Source of the DNA: Embleya sp040605455
GTDB taxonomy: Bacteria > Actinomycetota > Actinomycetes > Streptomycetales > Streptomycetaceae
Assembly: GCF_040605455.1 (NCBI RefSeq)
Contig: NZ_JBEXCV010000011.1
Coordinates: 1-64,000 of the forward strand
Length of the DNA: 64,000 nt
Direction: 5' to 3'
The notes beneath the pieces were generated by a model. The model did not search any database, was not told the DNA's origin, and saw nothing but the letters and a program-made list of their open reading frames with translations. Below, one piece after another: positions 30,252 through 38,630 of this stretch (position 1 is the stretch's first letter; each line of letters starts with the position of its first letter). The position numbers and the translations under genes were made by a program.

Positions 30252-30272
30252 CGAACATGACCATCATGTTCG
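30252..30272. promoter_or_regulatory. 9-3-9 palindrome over the permease start codon
   Basis: CGAACATGA (30252-30260) and TCATGTTCG (30264-30272) are exact reverse complements around CCA and contain both possible ATG starts (30257, 30266). No ribosome binding site precedes them, so the mRNA may be leaderless. The position would let a dimeric repressor block transcription. A metalloregulator such as Zur is suggested by the genes nearby, but the sequence does not match the Zur boxes before znuA. Confidence 0.5.
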
Positions 30273-31342
30273 AAAAGAGCGCGCCGCCGCGCCCCGCTGC
30301 CGCCGCACGGACGGCGCCACCGCCACCGCGCAGCGCCGAGTCGTCCGCGACCGTCGGGCCCGTTTCGCCCGGTCGCCCACCCGCCGAGCGGTGGCGGCCG
30401 GGCCAACTCGAATTCTTCGTCCTCGCGCTGGTCGGGCTGCTGTTCGCGCAGCCGTGGATCGTGGATCGGCTTGGCGCGCCCGCGGTGCAGACCTGGGCCA
30501 CCGTGTTCGTCGCGATCTCCGTGCAGGCGCTGCCGTTCCTGGTGCTCGGCACGCTGCTGTCGGCGGCGATCACCGCGTTCGTGCCGCCGTCGGTGTTCAC
30601 CAAGGTGCTGCCCAAGCGGCAGTCCCTGGCGGTGCCGGTCGCGGGCGCGGCCGGGGCGATCCTGCCCGGCTGCGAGTGCGCGTCGGTGCCGGTGGCCAGT
30701 GGGTTGATGGCACGCGGGGTCGCGCCCGCCGCAGCGTTGGCATTCCTGCTGTCCTCGCCCGCGATCAACCCGATCGTGCTGACCGCGACCGCGGTGGCCT
30801 TTCCCAGGCAGCCCGAGATGGTGCTCGCCCGGTTCGTCGCCTCGCTCGGCACGGCGGTGCTGATGGGCTGGCTGTGGGCACGATTCGGTCGGCCCGAGTG
30901 GATCAAGGTGATGCGCCGCCCGCACGATCACGGCGGCAGCGGCAAGTGGGAGAACTTCCGGCTCGCGCTCCAGCACGACTTCCTGCACGCGGGCGGCTTC
31001 CTGGTGATCGGCGCGCTCACCGCCGCGACGCTGAACGTCACGGTGCCCAAGCACGTGATCGACGCGGTCTCCGGTTCGCCGTGGTTCGCGGTGCTCGCGC
31101 TGGCCTTCCTCGCGGTGGTGCTCGCCGTCTGTTCCGAGGCGGACGCGTTCGTGGCGGCGAGCCTGCTCGGGTTCTCTCCGACCGCGAAACTGGCCTTCAT
31201 GGTGGTCGGCCCGATGGTGGACGTGAAGCTGATCGCGCTCCAGTCGGGCACCTTCGGGCGCGGCTTCGCGGCCCGGTTCTCCTCGGCCACGTTCGTGGTC
31301 GCGATCGTGGCGAGCTACGGCGTCGGATGGTGGTTGTTGTGA
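30257..31342 (+). CDS. UPF0718/ArsP-type permease
   Basis: 361 residues (or from ATG 30266). A Pro/Ala-rich cytosolic N-terminus of ~45 residues precedes about eight to ten membrane helices. Family signatures are PGCECASVPVASGLMARGV and LSSPAINPIVLTATAVAF, plus VCSEADAFVAASLLG in the second half. Members include arsenical exporters (ArsP) and permeases co-occurring with TIGR03943 proteins. Its GTGA overlap with the TIGR03943 gene shows joint expression. The transported species is unknown; a metal or metal chelate is a reasonable guess from the zur/znu genes nearby. Confidence 0.82.
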   Translation: MTIMFEKSAPPRPAAAARTAPPPPRSAESSATVGPVSPGRPPAERWRPGQLEFFVLALVGLLFAQPWIVDRLGAPAVQTWATVFVAISVQALPFLVLGTLLSAAITAFVPPSVFTKVLPKRQSLAVPVAGAAGAILPGCECASVPVASGLMARGVAPAAALAFLLSSPAINPIVLTATAVAFPRQPEMVLARFVASLGTAVLMGWLWARFGRPEWIKVMRRPHDHGGSGKWENFRLALQHDFLHAGGFLVIGALTAATLNVTVPKHVIDAVSGSPWFAVLALAFLAVVLAVCSEADAFVAASLLGFSPTAKLAFMVVGPMVDVKLIALQSGTFGRGFAARFSSATFVVAIVASYGVGWWLL

Positions 31343-32127
31343 GGCGGGACGTCCAGGCGGTGCTGTTGATCCTGATCGGCGGCGCGCTGCTGCGGATCTC
31401 GCTGACCGACATGTACCTGCGCTACGTCAAGGAGGGGCTGCGTCCCGCGCTGGTCGCGGCGGGCGCGATCCTGCTCGTGGTCGGCCTGATCTCCGCGGTG
31501 CGGGACGGGATCCAGCGACGGGCGGAGGACCCGGCTGCGGGACACGCGCACGCCCCCGCGACCGGGTCCGCCGAGGAGCGGCCCGCCGAACCGGCGGACG
31601 AGGGCGGCCACGGGCACGACCACTCGGCCGGCCCCCGCGCGGCCTGGCTGCTGTGCCTGCCGGTGCTCGCGCTGTTCCTGATCGCGCCGCCCGCGCTCGG
31701 TTCGTACACCGCCTCACGCTCGGACAACGTGGTGGCCAAGCCGGCCGCCGCCTCGAACGACGCGGGCTTCCCGGCACTGCCGCCGGGGGATCCGTTGCCG
31801 ATGACCCTGGCGGACTTTCTGATCCGCTCGGTCTGGGACACCACCGCGCCGCTCAAGGACCGCAACGTCCAGCTCACCGGCTTCGTCACGCCCGGCAAGG
31901 CGCCCGGCACGTGGTACGTCACCCGGATGGTGATCAGCTGCTGTGCCGCCGACGCCTTCGCCCGCAAGATCGAGGTACACGGCGTCGCGGCGCCCCCGAC
32001 CGACTCGTGGGTGACGGTCACCGGCCGCTGGTTGCCCAACGGCCAGACCCAGGCGGACGACGCGATGCCGGCCCTGACCGCGACCGGGGTCGATCACATC
32101 CCGACCCCGCGCGAGCCGTACGAATAG
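31339..32127 (+). CDS. TIGR03943 family membrane protein
   Basis: 262 residues from GTG 31339 overlapping the permease stop; in-frame ATG 31327 is an alternative. Two or three membrane helices are visible (AVLLILIGGALLRISLTDMY, ALVAAGAILLVVGLISAV, WLLCLPVLALFLIAPPAL). A His/Asp-rich loop (GGHGHDHSAG) and the C-terminal extracytoplasmic domain with MVISCCAADA follow. This family pairs with UPF0718 permeases in firmicutes and actinobacteria, often under zinc control. It may form a complex with the permease. Confidence 0.82.
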   Translation: MRRDVQAVLLILIGGALLRISLTDMYLRYVKEGLRPALVAAGAILLVVGLISAVRDGIQRRAEDPAAGHAHAPATGSAEERPAEPADEGGHGHDHSAGPRAAWLLCLPVLALFLIAPPALGSYTASRSDNVVAKPAAASNDAGFPALPPGDPLPMTLADFLIRSVWDTTAPLKDRNVQLTGFVTPGKAPGTWYVTRMVISCCAADAFARKIEVHGVAAPPTDSWVTVTGRWLPNGQTQADDAMPALTATGVDHIPTPREPYE

Positions 32128-32153
32128 GCACGTCGTGACGATGTCACGGTCCC

Positions 32154-32192
32154 GTCACCGCCGCGTTCGCGTCCTGCGAGCGCGGCGGTGAC
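32154..32192 (+). terminator. Hairpin after the permease operon
   Basis: A 12-bp perfect stem (32154-32165 with 32181-32192) extends inward by five further pairs, one G-T, to a five-base loop. It is 26 bp after the TIGR03943 stop. No T-run. Confidence 0.75.
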
Positions 32193-32273
32193 GCGACATC
32201 CCTTCTCCTACCGTGAGTTCGCGGACGGGTCGCCTGGGGAGGACGATCCGCCGGTCGACCGGGGGGAATCACC

Positions 32274-32825
32274 ATGGGGTGGGGAATGCGTCGTGCAATC
32301 GTTGCGGCGGCTGTCGTGGGGGTATTGGGGTCGGGCGTGACCGCGTGTCAAAAGGACAAGGGCGGCACGGACACGGACCGGAAGCAGGGTACGAGCACCG
32401 AGCCGGTGAAGACCTCGGGCCAGGACGGCAAGGCCGGCGACGGCGATCTCGAGGTCAAGGGCGTGTTCCTGACCGTCACGCCGGGCACGCTGGCCGGCGT
32501 CCGGTGCAAGACCGCGTTCATGGAGACCTTCATCGCCACGATCACCTTCGCCGACGAACACAAGGGTGGGCGAATCACCGTCAGCTACGGCGGATCCTCC
32601 GGCAGCATGAGGCAGGAGGAGATCGACGTGCCCGCGGGCAAGAAGTCGATCACCAAGACGTTCGCCTACTCGGAGTTCCTCTATGGCGGATCGATCGCGG
32701 CCGGGCAGCTCGACGTGCTGAAGCCGAATCGGGTCGGCTCGGCCACGGTGCGGCCCACCGGCACGTGCACCGAGGGCGGGACGTGGGGCGGCACGACCGG
32801 TACGACCGGCGGGGGTGGCTGGTAG
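32274..32825 (+). CDS. Putative lipoprotein of unknown function
   Basis: 183 residues (or from ATG 32286). A short signal peptide, RRAIVAAAVVGVLGSGVTAC, ends in a lipobox cysteine, then a charged linker. The ~120-residue mature domain has KGVFLTVTPGTLAGVRCKTA and ITVSYGGSSGS, suggesting beta structure, and ends in a Gly/Thr-rich tail. Two later cysteines could pair. I do not recognise a family. It is a single-gene unit, convergent with zur, anchored outside the membrane. Confidence 0.7.
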   Translation: MGWGMRRAIVAAAVVGVLGSGVTACQKDKGGTDTDRKQGTSTEPVKTSGQDGKAGDGDLEVKGVFLTVTPGTLAGVRCKTAFMETFIATITFADEHKGGRITVSYGGSSGSMRQEEIDVPAGKKSITKTFAYSEFLYGGSIAAGQLDVLKPNRVGSATVRPTGTCTEGGTWGGTTGTTGGGGW

Positions 32826-32840
32826 TCGACCGGGCCCGGC

Positions 32841-33260
32841 TCAGTCGGCCGCGTTCGCGCACTGCGCGCAGGTGCCGAAGATCTCCAACTCGTGCGAGAC
32901 GTCGCCGAAACCGTGCTCGGCGGCGATCCGGTTCGCCCACCGCTCGACCGCCGGGCCCTCGACCTCGACGGTGCGGCCACAGGAGCGGCAGACGAGGTGG
33001 TGGTGGTGCCCACGGCTGCACCGACGGTAGACCGACTCGCCGTCCTGGGTGCGCAGCACGTCCACCTCGTCCGCGTCCGCCAGGGCCTGGAGCGTGCGGT
33101 AGACGGTGGTCAGCCCGACCGCCTCGCCGCGCTGCTTGAGCAGATCGTGCAGGTCCTGCGCGCTGCGGAAGTCCTCGATCTCGTCGAGGAGGGCGGAGAC
33201 GGCGGCCCGCTGCCGGGTGGACCGACCCCGAACCGGGCTTGCGCCGTGGGCGGTGGTCAC
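32841..33260 (-). CDS. zur: Zinc uptake regulator Zur (Fur family)
   Basis: 139 residues from GTG 33260, with GAGGAGG about eight bases upstream. Winged-helix segment GLTTVYRTLQALADADEVDV, then HHHHLVCRSCG and GTCAQC supply the His and Cys zinc ligands. Length and sequence match Streptomyces Zur rather than Fur or Nur. With zinc bound it represses znu and related genes. It closes the znuA-znuC-znuB-zur set, separated from znuB by 69 bp, so it may be autoregulated through the znuA promoter. Confidence 0.93.
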   Translation of the reverse strand: MTTAHGASPVRGRSTRQRAAVSALLDEIEDFRSAQDLHDLLKQRGEAVGLTTVYRTLQALADADEVDVLRTQDGESVYRRCSRGHHHHLVCRSCGRTVEVEGPAVERWANRIAAEHGFGDVSHELEIFGTCAQCANAAD

Positions 33261-33329
33261 CTGGGTGCCTCCTCGATCACTACGGGCCGGACGGCGCGGT
33301 GTTCTCGTGCCGGCGCGGTGTGTCCATGT

Positions 33330-34241
33330 CTAGGTCGCCATTGTGCCGGCGCCGGGTACCTCCGCGTCCACATGTACGTCGTCGACCCGAGCCGGACCCG
33401 CCTCGGCCGCGGCGGCCTCCGCACGCCGGGCCCGGCGCCGGTTCAGCGGGGTCGCGAGCACGCCCACCAGGACGAACAGCGCGATGGCGAGCAGCACGAT
33501 GGTGGCCCCGGGCGGCGCGTCGACGTAGTACGTCAGCGCCGTGCCGGAGACCGAGACCAGCACACCGACCACGATCGAGAGCGCGGCGGTCATCGAGAAC
33601 GTGCGCGAGAGCTGCTGGGCGACCGCGACCGGGACCACCATCAGCGCGCTGACCAGGAGCAGCCCCACCACCCGCATGGCAACCGTCACGGTGACCGCGG
33701 CGGTGACCGCGAGCAACAGGTTCAGCGCGCGCACCGGCAGTCCGGTCACTCGGGCGAAGTCCTCGTCCTGACACACCGTGAACAGTGCTCGGCGCAGCCC
33801 GAGGGTGACCGCGAGCACCGCGACGGCCAGGACCGTGATGATCCTGATGTCCTCCGGCGAAACCGAGGTCAGCGAACCGAACAGGTACGACTGGAGATTG
33901 GCGTTGGAGCCCTCCGGGGCGAGGTTGATCAGCATCACGCCGCCCGCGATGCCGCCGTAGAAGAGCACCGACAGCGCGACGTCGCCGCTGACCCTGTTGC
34001 GCTCGCGGATCAGCTCGATCAGCACCGCGCCCACGGACGCGGTGAGCACCGCGGTCCATACGGGGGAGGTGCTGAGCAGGAAGCCCAGGCCCACGCCGGT
34101 CAGTGCGACGTGTCCGATGCCGTCGCCCATGAACGCCTGCCGGCGCTGCACCAGATAGACGCCGACGGCGGGCGCGGCCATGCCCACGAGCAGGGCCGCG
34201 AGCAGCGCGCGCTGCATGAAGGGGAAGTCCAGGATCGTCAC
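33330..34241 (-). CDS. znuB: Zinc ABC transporter permease ZnuB
   Basis: 303 residues from GTG 34241, which overlaps the znuC stop (GTGA). FPFMQRALLAALLVGMAAPA and RRQAFMGDGIGHVALTGVGL are typical of the ABC-3 permease family. About eight membrane helices, then a charged, Ala/Glu-rich tail of ~40 residues (NRRRARRAEAAAAEAG). It forms the zinc channel with the ZnuC ATPase. Confidence 0.93.
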   Translation of the reverse strand: MTILDFPFMQRALLAALLVGMAAPAVGVYLVQRRQAFMGDGIGHVALTGVGLGFLLSTSPVWTAVLTASVGAVLIELIRERNRVSGDVALSVLFYGGIAGGVMLINLAPEGSNANLQSYLFGSLTSVSPEDIRIITVLAVAVLAVTLGLRRALFTVCQDEDFARVTGLPVRALNLLLAVTAAVTVTVAMRVVGLLLVSALMVVPVAVAQQLSRTFSMTAALSIVVGVLVSVSGTALTYYVDAPPGATIVLLAIALFVLVGVLATPLNRRRARRAEAAAAEAGPARVDDVHVDAEVPGAGTMAT

Positions 34242-35014
34242 GAGAGCAGTCCCATTCCGGCGCGGTGCGCGGTGTGATCGTCGTGCGGGTGTACGTGGTC
34301 GTGGCCCGGCAGCGCGTGTTGGCCGACCGCCCTGGGCGGCGGGCCGTCGTGGCACACGCAGCCCTCGCGCAGGACCACCGCGCGGTCGATCAGCGGCTCC
34401 AGCGGGCCGAGTTCGTGCAGTACGAGCAGGACCGCCCGGCCCTGCTCCTGCTGGGTGCGCAGGGTGCCCGCGAGCACTTCCTGGCTGCGCAGGTCCACGC
34501 CCGCCATCGGCTCGTCCATGATCAGCAGGTCGGGGCGGCGGGCCAGGGCGCGGCCGATCAGCACCCGCTGCTGCTGGCCGCCGGACAGGTGCGCGATGCC
34601 GTCGCGGGCGCGGTCCAGCATGCCGACCGCGGCCAGCGCCTCGTCCACGGCGGCCCGACCGCGCCGACCCGGGCCCAGCAGGCGGCGGCCGTCGAGCAGG
34701 CCCGAGGTGACCACTTCACGTACGCTGGCCGGCACGCCCGCGGCGGCGGTGGTGCGCTGCGGCACGTAGCCGATCCGGGACCAGTCGCGGAATCGGGCGA
34801 ACGGCGTGTCGAACAGTTCGATCGTGCCGCCGGTCAACGGGACCAGCCCGACCAGGGTGCGGACCAGCGTGGACTTGCCCGAGCCGTTGGCGCCGAGCAG
34901 GGCGACCACCTCGCCGGGGTGCACGCTCAGGTCCACCCCGCGCAGTACCGGTCGGCCGCCCAGGGACGCGGTGCCGCCGATCAGCCGGGCGACCGGTGCC
35001 TGAAGTCGTGTCAT
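34238..35014 (-). CDS. znuC: Zinc ABC transporter ATPase ZnuC
   Basis: 258 residues. Walker A GANGSGKST, signature LSGGQQQR, Walker B LLIMDEP and the switch histidine in LVLHELG are intact. The C-terminus is His-rich (GHDHVHPHDDHTAH), which may bind zinc. ATG 35014 overlaps the znuA stop (ATGA). Confidence 0.94.
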   Translation of the reverse strand: MTRLQAPVARLIGGTASLGGRPVLRGVDLSVHPGEVVALLGANGSGKSTLVRTLVGLVPLTGGTIELFDTPFARFRDWSRIGYVPQRTTAAAGVPASVREVVTSGLLDGRRLLGPGRRGRAAVDEALAAVGMLDRARDGIAHLSGGQQQRVLIGRALARRPDLLIMDEPMAGVDLRSQEVLAGTLRTQQEQGRAVLLVLHELGPLEPLIDRAVVLREGCVCHDGPPPRAVGQHALPGHDHVHPHDDHTAHRAGMGLLS

Positions 35015-35973
35015 GAGCAGCCGAGTCCCTTCCGCAGCGCGTCCAGGTTGGCGCGCATCACCGAGAAGTAATCGTTCTCGGCCTCGTCTTTTATGCCCTC
35101 CAGCGGATCCAGGACGGCGGTCTGTACGTTCAGGTCCTGGGCGAGCGTCCGGGCGGTCTTGGGCTCGGCCAGGGTCTCGAAGAAGATCGTGGTCACCCCG
35201 CGCTCGCGGGCGAGCTTTTGGATGTCGGCCCGGCGGGCGGGGGAGGGCTCCGATTCCGGGTTGACGCCGTTCACCGAGATCTGGTTCAGGTGGTAACGCT
35301 CCGCGAGATAGCCGAAGGCGGCGTGCGCGGTCACGAAGTCCCTGCGGGCGCACGTGGTCAGGCCGGCGGTGAACTCGCCGTCGAGGGTGTTCAGGCGGGC
35401 GGTCAGGTCGGCGGCGCGGGCGCGGTAGTCCGCCGCGTTGACCGGATCCGCGGCGGCGAGCGATTCGCCCACGCCGCCGGCGATCGCGGCGAGTCGGGTC
35501 GGGTCCAGCCATACGTGCGGGTCGCCGTGCTCGGCGTCCGCGTGGTCGTGGCCCTCGTGCCCGTCCTCCTCGGCGCCGTGCACCTCGGTGCCGTGTTCCT
35601 CCAGCGGCGCGAATTTGCCCGCCTCCACCGTGTGCTTGGGCCTGTTCTGCGAGATCGCCTTGTCCACGGCGGGCTGCAGGCCCTTGAGGTAGACCACCAG
35701 ATCGGCCTGCGAGACCGCGCCGACCTGCCTGGGGGTCAGCTCCAGGTCGTGCGGTTCGGCGCCGGCCTTGGTCAGGTTCGTCACCTTCACGTGCGGCCCG
35801 CCGACCTGCTGGGCGATGAATTTCATCGGATAGAAGGCCGCGATCACCCGCAGCTTCGCGCCCGCCCCGGTATCCGCCTTCGCGTCGTCGGTGCCGGCGC
35901 ATCCGGAGAGCAACAGCGCGGATGCGGCGGTGGCCGCGAGCAGGGCAGCCGGGGCGGTGCGGCGTATCTTCAT
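35011..35973 (-). CDS. znuA: Zinc-binding lipoprotein ZnuA
   Basis: 320 residues from ATG 35973. Signal peptide RRTAPAALLAATAASALLLS ends in the lipobox SGC. Zinc ligands are expected at AEPHDLELTP, HVWLDP and FVTAHAAFGYLA; the His/Glu-rich loop (HGTEVHGAEEDGHEGHDHAD) between the first two is typical of zinc-specific members. A TTG at 35988 in frame is less likely. There is no ribosome binding site, and the promoter geometry suggests a leaderless mRNA. First gene of the znu-zur operon. Confidence 0.95.
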   Translation of the reverse strand: MKIRRTAPAALLAATAASALLLSGCAGTDDAKADTGAGAKLRVIAAFYPMKFIAQQVGGPHVKVTNLTKAGAEPHDLELTPRQVGAVSQADLVVYLKGLQPAVDKAISQNRPKHTVEAGKFAPLEEHGTEVHGAEEDGHEGHDHADAEHGDPHVWLDPTRLAAIAGGVGESLAAADPVNAADYRARAADLTARLNTLDGEFTAGLTTCARRDFVTAHAAFGYLAERYHLNQISVNGVNPESEPSPARRADIQKLARERGVTTIFFETLAEPKTARTLAQDLNVQTAVLDPLEGIKDEAENDYFSVMRANLDALRKGLGCS

Positions 35974-36009
35974 GACAATGATTCTCAACTAGAATGACAA
36001 TCGTTGTCA
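35973..36009 (-). promoter_or_regulatory. znuA promoter with two Zur boxes
   Basis: Two 15-base 7-1-7 boxes: TGACAATGATTCTCA (35973-35987) and TGACAATCGTTGTCA (35995-36009), both close to the actinobacterial Zur consensus. On the minus strand TTGACA and, 18 bases on, GAGAAT give a -35/-10 pair lying in the two boxes, with transcription starting near the ATG. Bound Zur should block RNA polymerase. The second box also lies upstream of glyS, but distant from its start. Confidence 0.85.
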
Positions 36010-36136
36010 ATAATAGCGGGTTGGGCCAACCGTGGCGCGATCGGGTGCGGGCATAAGGATTTACGGGGGTGACCGGCTCGCCGGTAGCCTGTGCCGACAC
36101 TGTCACTGCCCGCATCGTCGCACCGAAGAGAGCATT

Positions 36137-37519
36137 GTGGCCGCCGACAAGATCGACACCATCGTCAGCCTGAGCAAGCGCCGAGGCTTCGTTTACCCCT
36201 GTAGTGAGATCTACGGCGGCCAGCGGGCCGCCTGGGACTACGGTCCCCTCGGCGTGGAGCTCAAGGAGAACATCAAGCGCCAGTGGTGGCGCACGATGGT
36301 CACCTCGCGTGACGACATCGTCGGTCTGGACTCCTCGGTCATCCTCGCCCGCGAGGTGTGGGAGGCGTCCGGTCACGTCGAGGCGTTCGTCGACCCGCTG
36401 ACCGAGTGCACCTCGTGCCACAAGCGCTACCGCGCCGACCACCTCGAAGAGGCGTACGAGGCCAAGCGCGGCCGGCTGCCGGAGAACGGCCTCGCCGACA
36501 TCACGTGTCCCAACTGTGGGAACAAGGGCACCTTCACCGAGCCCAAGATGTTCAACGGTCTGCTCCAGACCTTCCTGGGCCCCACCCAGGACGAGTCCGG
36601 CCGCGCGTTCCTGCGCCCGGAGACCGCCCAGGGCATCTTCGTCAACTACAAGGCCGTCGAGCAGACCTCGCGCAAGAAGCCGCCGTTCGGCATCGCCCAG
36701 ACCGGCAAGAGCTTCCGCAACGAGATCACCCCCGGCAACTTCATCTTCCGCACGCGCGAGTTCGAGCAGATGGAGATGGAGTTCTTCGTCAAGCCGGGTG
36801 AGGACGAGACCTGGCAGGAATACTGGATGCAGCAGCGCTGGGACTGGTACGTCGGTCTCGGCCTCAGCCCCGACAACATGCGCTTCTTCGAGCACCCGAA
36901 GGAGAAGTTGTCGCACTACTCCAAGCGCACGGTCGACATCGAGTACCGCTTCAACTTCGGCGGCACCGAGTTCTCCGAGTTGGAGGGCATCGCCAACCGC
37001 ACGGACTACGACCTGCGCACCCACTCGGAGAAGTCCGGCACCGACCTGTCGTACTTCGACCAGGACGCCGGCGAGCGCTGGTTCCCGTACGTCATCGAGC
37101 CCGCCGCGGGCCTGAACCGGGCGATGCTCGCGTTCCTGCTCGACGCGTACTTCGAGGACGAGGCGCCCAACGCCAAGGGCAAGCTGGAAAAGCGCACCGT
37201 GCTGCGCCTTGACCCGCGCCTGGCGCCGGTCAAGGCGGCCATCCTGCCGCTGTCGCGCAACACCGACCTGTCGCCCAAGGCCCGCGGGCTGGCCGCGGAC
37301 CTGCGCCAGTACTGGAACTGCGACTTCGACGACGCCGGTGCGATCGGCCGTCGCTACCGTCGCCAGGACGAGATCGGCACGCCGTTCTGCATCACCGTCG
37401 ACTTCGACACGCTCGAGGACGACGCGGTGACCGTGCGCTCACGCGACACCATGCAGCAGGAGCGGGTGTCGCTCGACCAGGTCGTGGGCTATCTCGCGGC
37501 GCGGCTGCCGGGCTGCTGA
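36137..37519 (+). CDS. glyS: Glycyl-tRNA synthetase
   Basis: 460 residues from GTG 36137 ([20 protein letters not shown]), the homodimeric eukaryote/actinobacteria-type class II enzyme. Motif 2 region [20 protein letters not shown] and motif 3 region [18 protein letters not shown] are visible, as is a zinc-type CTSC...CPNC insertion. It charges tRNA-Gly. GAAGAGAG precedes the start weakly. It is divergent from znuA. Confidence 0.96.
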   Translation: MAADKIDTIVSLSKRRGFVYPCSEIYGGQRAAWDYGPLGVELKENIKRQWWRTMVTSRDDIVGLDSSVILAREVWEASGHVEAFVDPLTECTSCHKRYRADHLEEAYEAKRGRLPENGLADITCPNCGNKGTFTEPKMFNGLLQTFLGPTQDESGRAFLRPETAQGIFVNYKAVEQTSRKKPPFGIAQTGKSFRNEITPGNFIFRTREFEQMEMEFFVKPGEDETWQEYWMQQRWDWYVGLGLSPDNMRFFEHPKEKLSHYSKRTVDIEYRFNFGGTEFSELEGIANRTDYDLRTHSEKSGTDLSYFDQDAGERWFPYVIEPAAGLNRAMLAFLLDAYFEDEAPNAKGKLEKRTVLRLDPRLAPVKAAILPLSRNTDLSPKARGLAADLRQYWNCDFDDAGAIGRRYRRQDEIGTPFCITVDFDTLEDDAVTVRSRDTMQQERVSLDQVVGYLAARLPGC

Positions 37520-37549
37520 CCCGGAGCCGGCCGTAGGCCGGGTACACAG

Positions 37550-37584
37550 CGTGAGGGGCGCCGTCATGGACGGCGCCCCTCACG
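37550..37584. terminator. Bidirectional terminator between glyS and the convergent gene
   Basis: A perfect 16-bp stem (37550-37565 with 37569-37584) with a three-base ATG loop, 30 bp after glyS and 32 bp after the end of the convergent minus-strand gene. It can serve both. Confidence 0.88.
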
Positions 37585-37616
37585 TGCGTCGCGGACGGCC
37601 GTCGGCCGCCGCGCGG

Positions 37617-38615
37617 CTAACCCATCTTGAAGATGCCCGCCACGATCCGGTCGGTCATCCGGAAGCTCAGGTCGCCGACGACGGTGCCCGCCGCCTTGGA
37701 GACCTCCTCGCCCTGACCCTTGAGCGGTGCGCCGTCGGCCCGGCCGATGTCGATCACCAGCACGTAGTGCCCGGTCGAGGTGGAGACCGCGATGTGCTCG
37801 GAGCCGTCCTTGAAGGTGATCCCGCTCGACGCGGGAGGCTTGAGCCACCCGGTCGGCGACGTCGCGAACGGAATCGGATCCAGCGCCTTGCGCAGCGCCT
37901 GTGCCGCGGGCTTGTCCGGCACCGAGATCACCGACAGGGTCGCCACGAACTTGCCGGCGGAGTCCTTGTAGGACCCGCGCAGCACGCCCACGCAGCCGTT
38001 CTGGGCGAGCGCCGAGCCGGTCGCGGTGACCGCCTTCGAGCAGTCCGCAGCCGCGGTGCCGTCGGCGGCCAACTGCCGGTACTTGGCGCCGCTGCGCCCG
38101 TCGAACTCGGCCGTCTCCTTGAAGAAGTAGTCCGTGGTGAAGGCCAGCTTGTCGGTGGATAGCGCGTCGATGTCGGTCGTGTTCGGCGGCGGCGCGGACT
38201 GGAACCCCTTCGGCTCGTCGACGGGTGCGCCGGACGAGCCCTGCGGGTCGGGCAACGAGCCGCCGTTGTTCGCCGGGTTCGGCGAGGAGTTCGCGGCCGG
38301 CTTCTTGTCGTCGCCGTCGTCTCGGGACACGAAGAAGAACGCCCCGCCGCCGACCACCGCGAGCGCGACCACCGCGGCCGCCGGCACCAGCCACTTCGGC
38401 CGCCTCGGCGGCGGAGGCGGCGGTGCGCCGTACCCCTGGCCGTACTGCTGCGGGTACGGCTGACCGTACGGCTGCTGCTGTTGTCCGTAGGCCGGTTGCC
38501 CGTAGGGCTGGTGTTGCCCGTAGGGCTGCGGACCGTTGTTCGGGTGTCCGTACGGCTGTTGCCCGTGGCCGTAGCCGGGCCCGTTCGGGGGCTGCGGGGG
38601 CGGGAAGGCACTCAT
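37617..38615 (-). CDS. Single-pass membrane protein, Pro/Gln/Tyr-rich N-terminus
   Basis: 332 residues. Residues 1-70 are cytosolic low complexity with PYGQ and YGQP repeats. One membrane helix follows at residues ~75-96 (WLVPAAAVVALAVVGGGAFF), then a linker and a ~200-residue extracytoplasmic domain with two cysteines (AADCSKAV, QNGCVGVLRG) that could form a disulfide. The domain ends in a beta-like segment (SEHIAVSTSTGHYVLVIDIG). A recurrent actinomycete architecture; function unknown. It lies 15 bp downstream of the NADAR gene and may be co-transcribed. Confidence 0.78.
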   Translation of the reverse strand: MSAFPPPQPPNGPGYGHGQQPYGHPNNGPQPYGQHQPYGQPAYGQQQQPYGQPYPQQYGQGYGAPPPPPPRRPKWLVPAAAVVALAVVGGGAFFFVSRDDGDDKKPAANSSPNPANNGGSLPDPQGSSGAPVDEPKGFQSAPPPNTTDIDALSTDKLAFTTDYFFKETAEFDGRSGAKYRQLAADGTAAADCSKAVTATGSALAQNGCVGVLRGSYKDSAGKFVATLSVISVPDKPAAQALRKALDPIPFATSPTGWLKPPASSGITFKDGSEHIAVSTSTGHYVLVIDIGRADGAPLKGQGEEVSKAAGTVVGDLSFRMTDRIVAGIFKMG

Positions 38616-38630
38616 GGTGCGGAGGTTAGT

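Noticed and set aside
30181..31338. In-frame extension upstream of the TIGR03943 gene
   Set aside because: Shadow of the permease gene; GTG 31339 overlapping its stop is the likelier start.
36137..36140. T-box control of glyS
   Set aside because: No T-box sequence or specifier-like structure is visible in the short upstream region.
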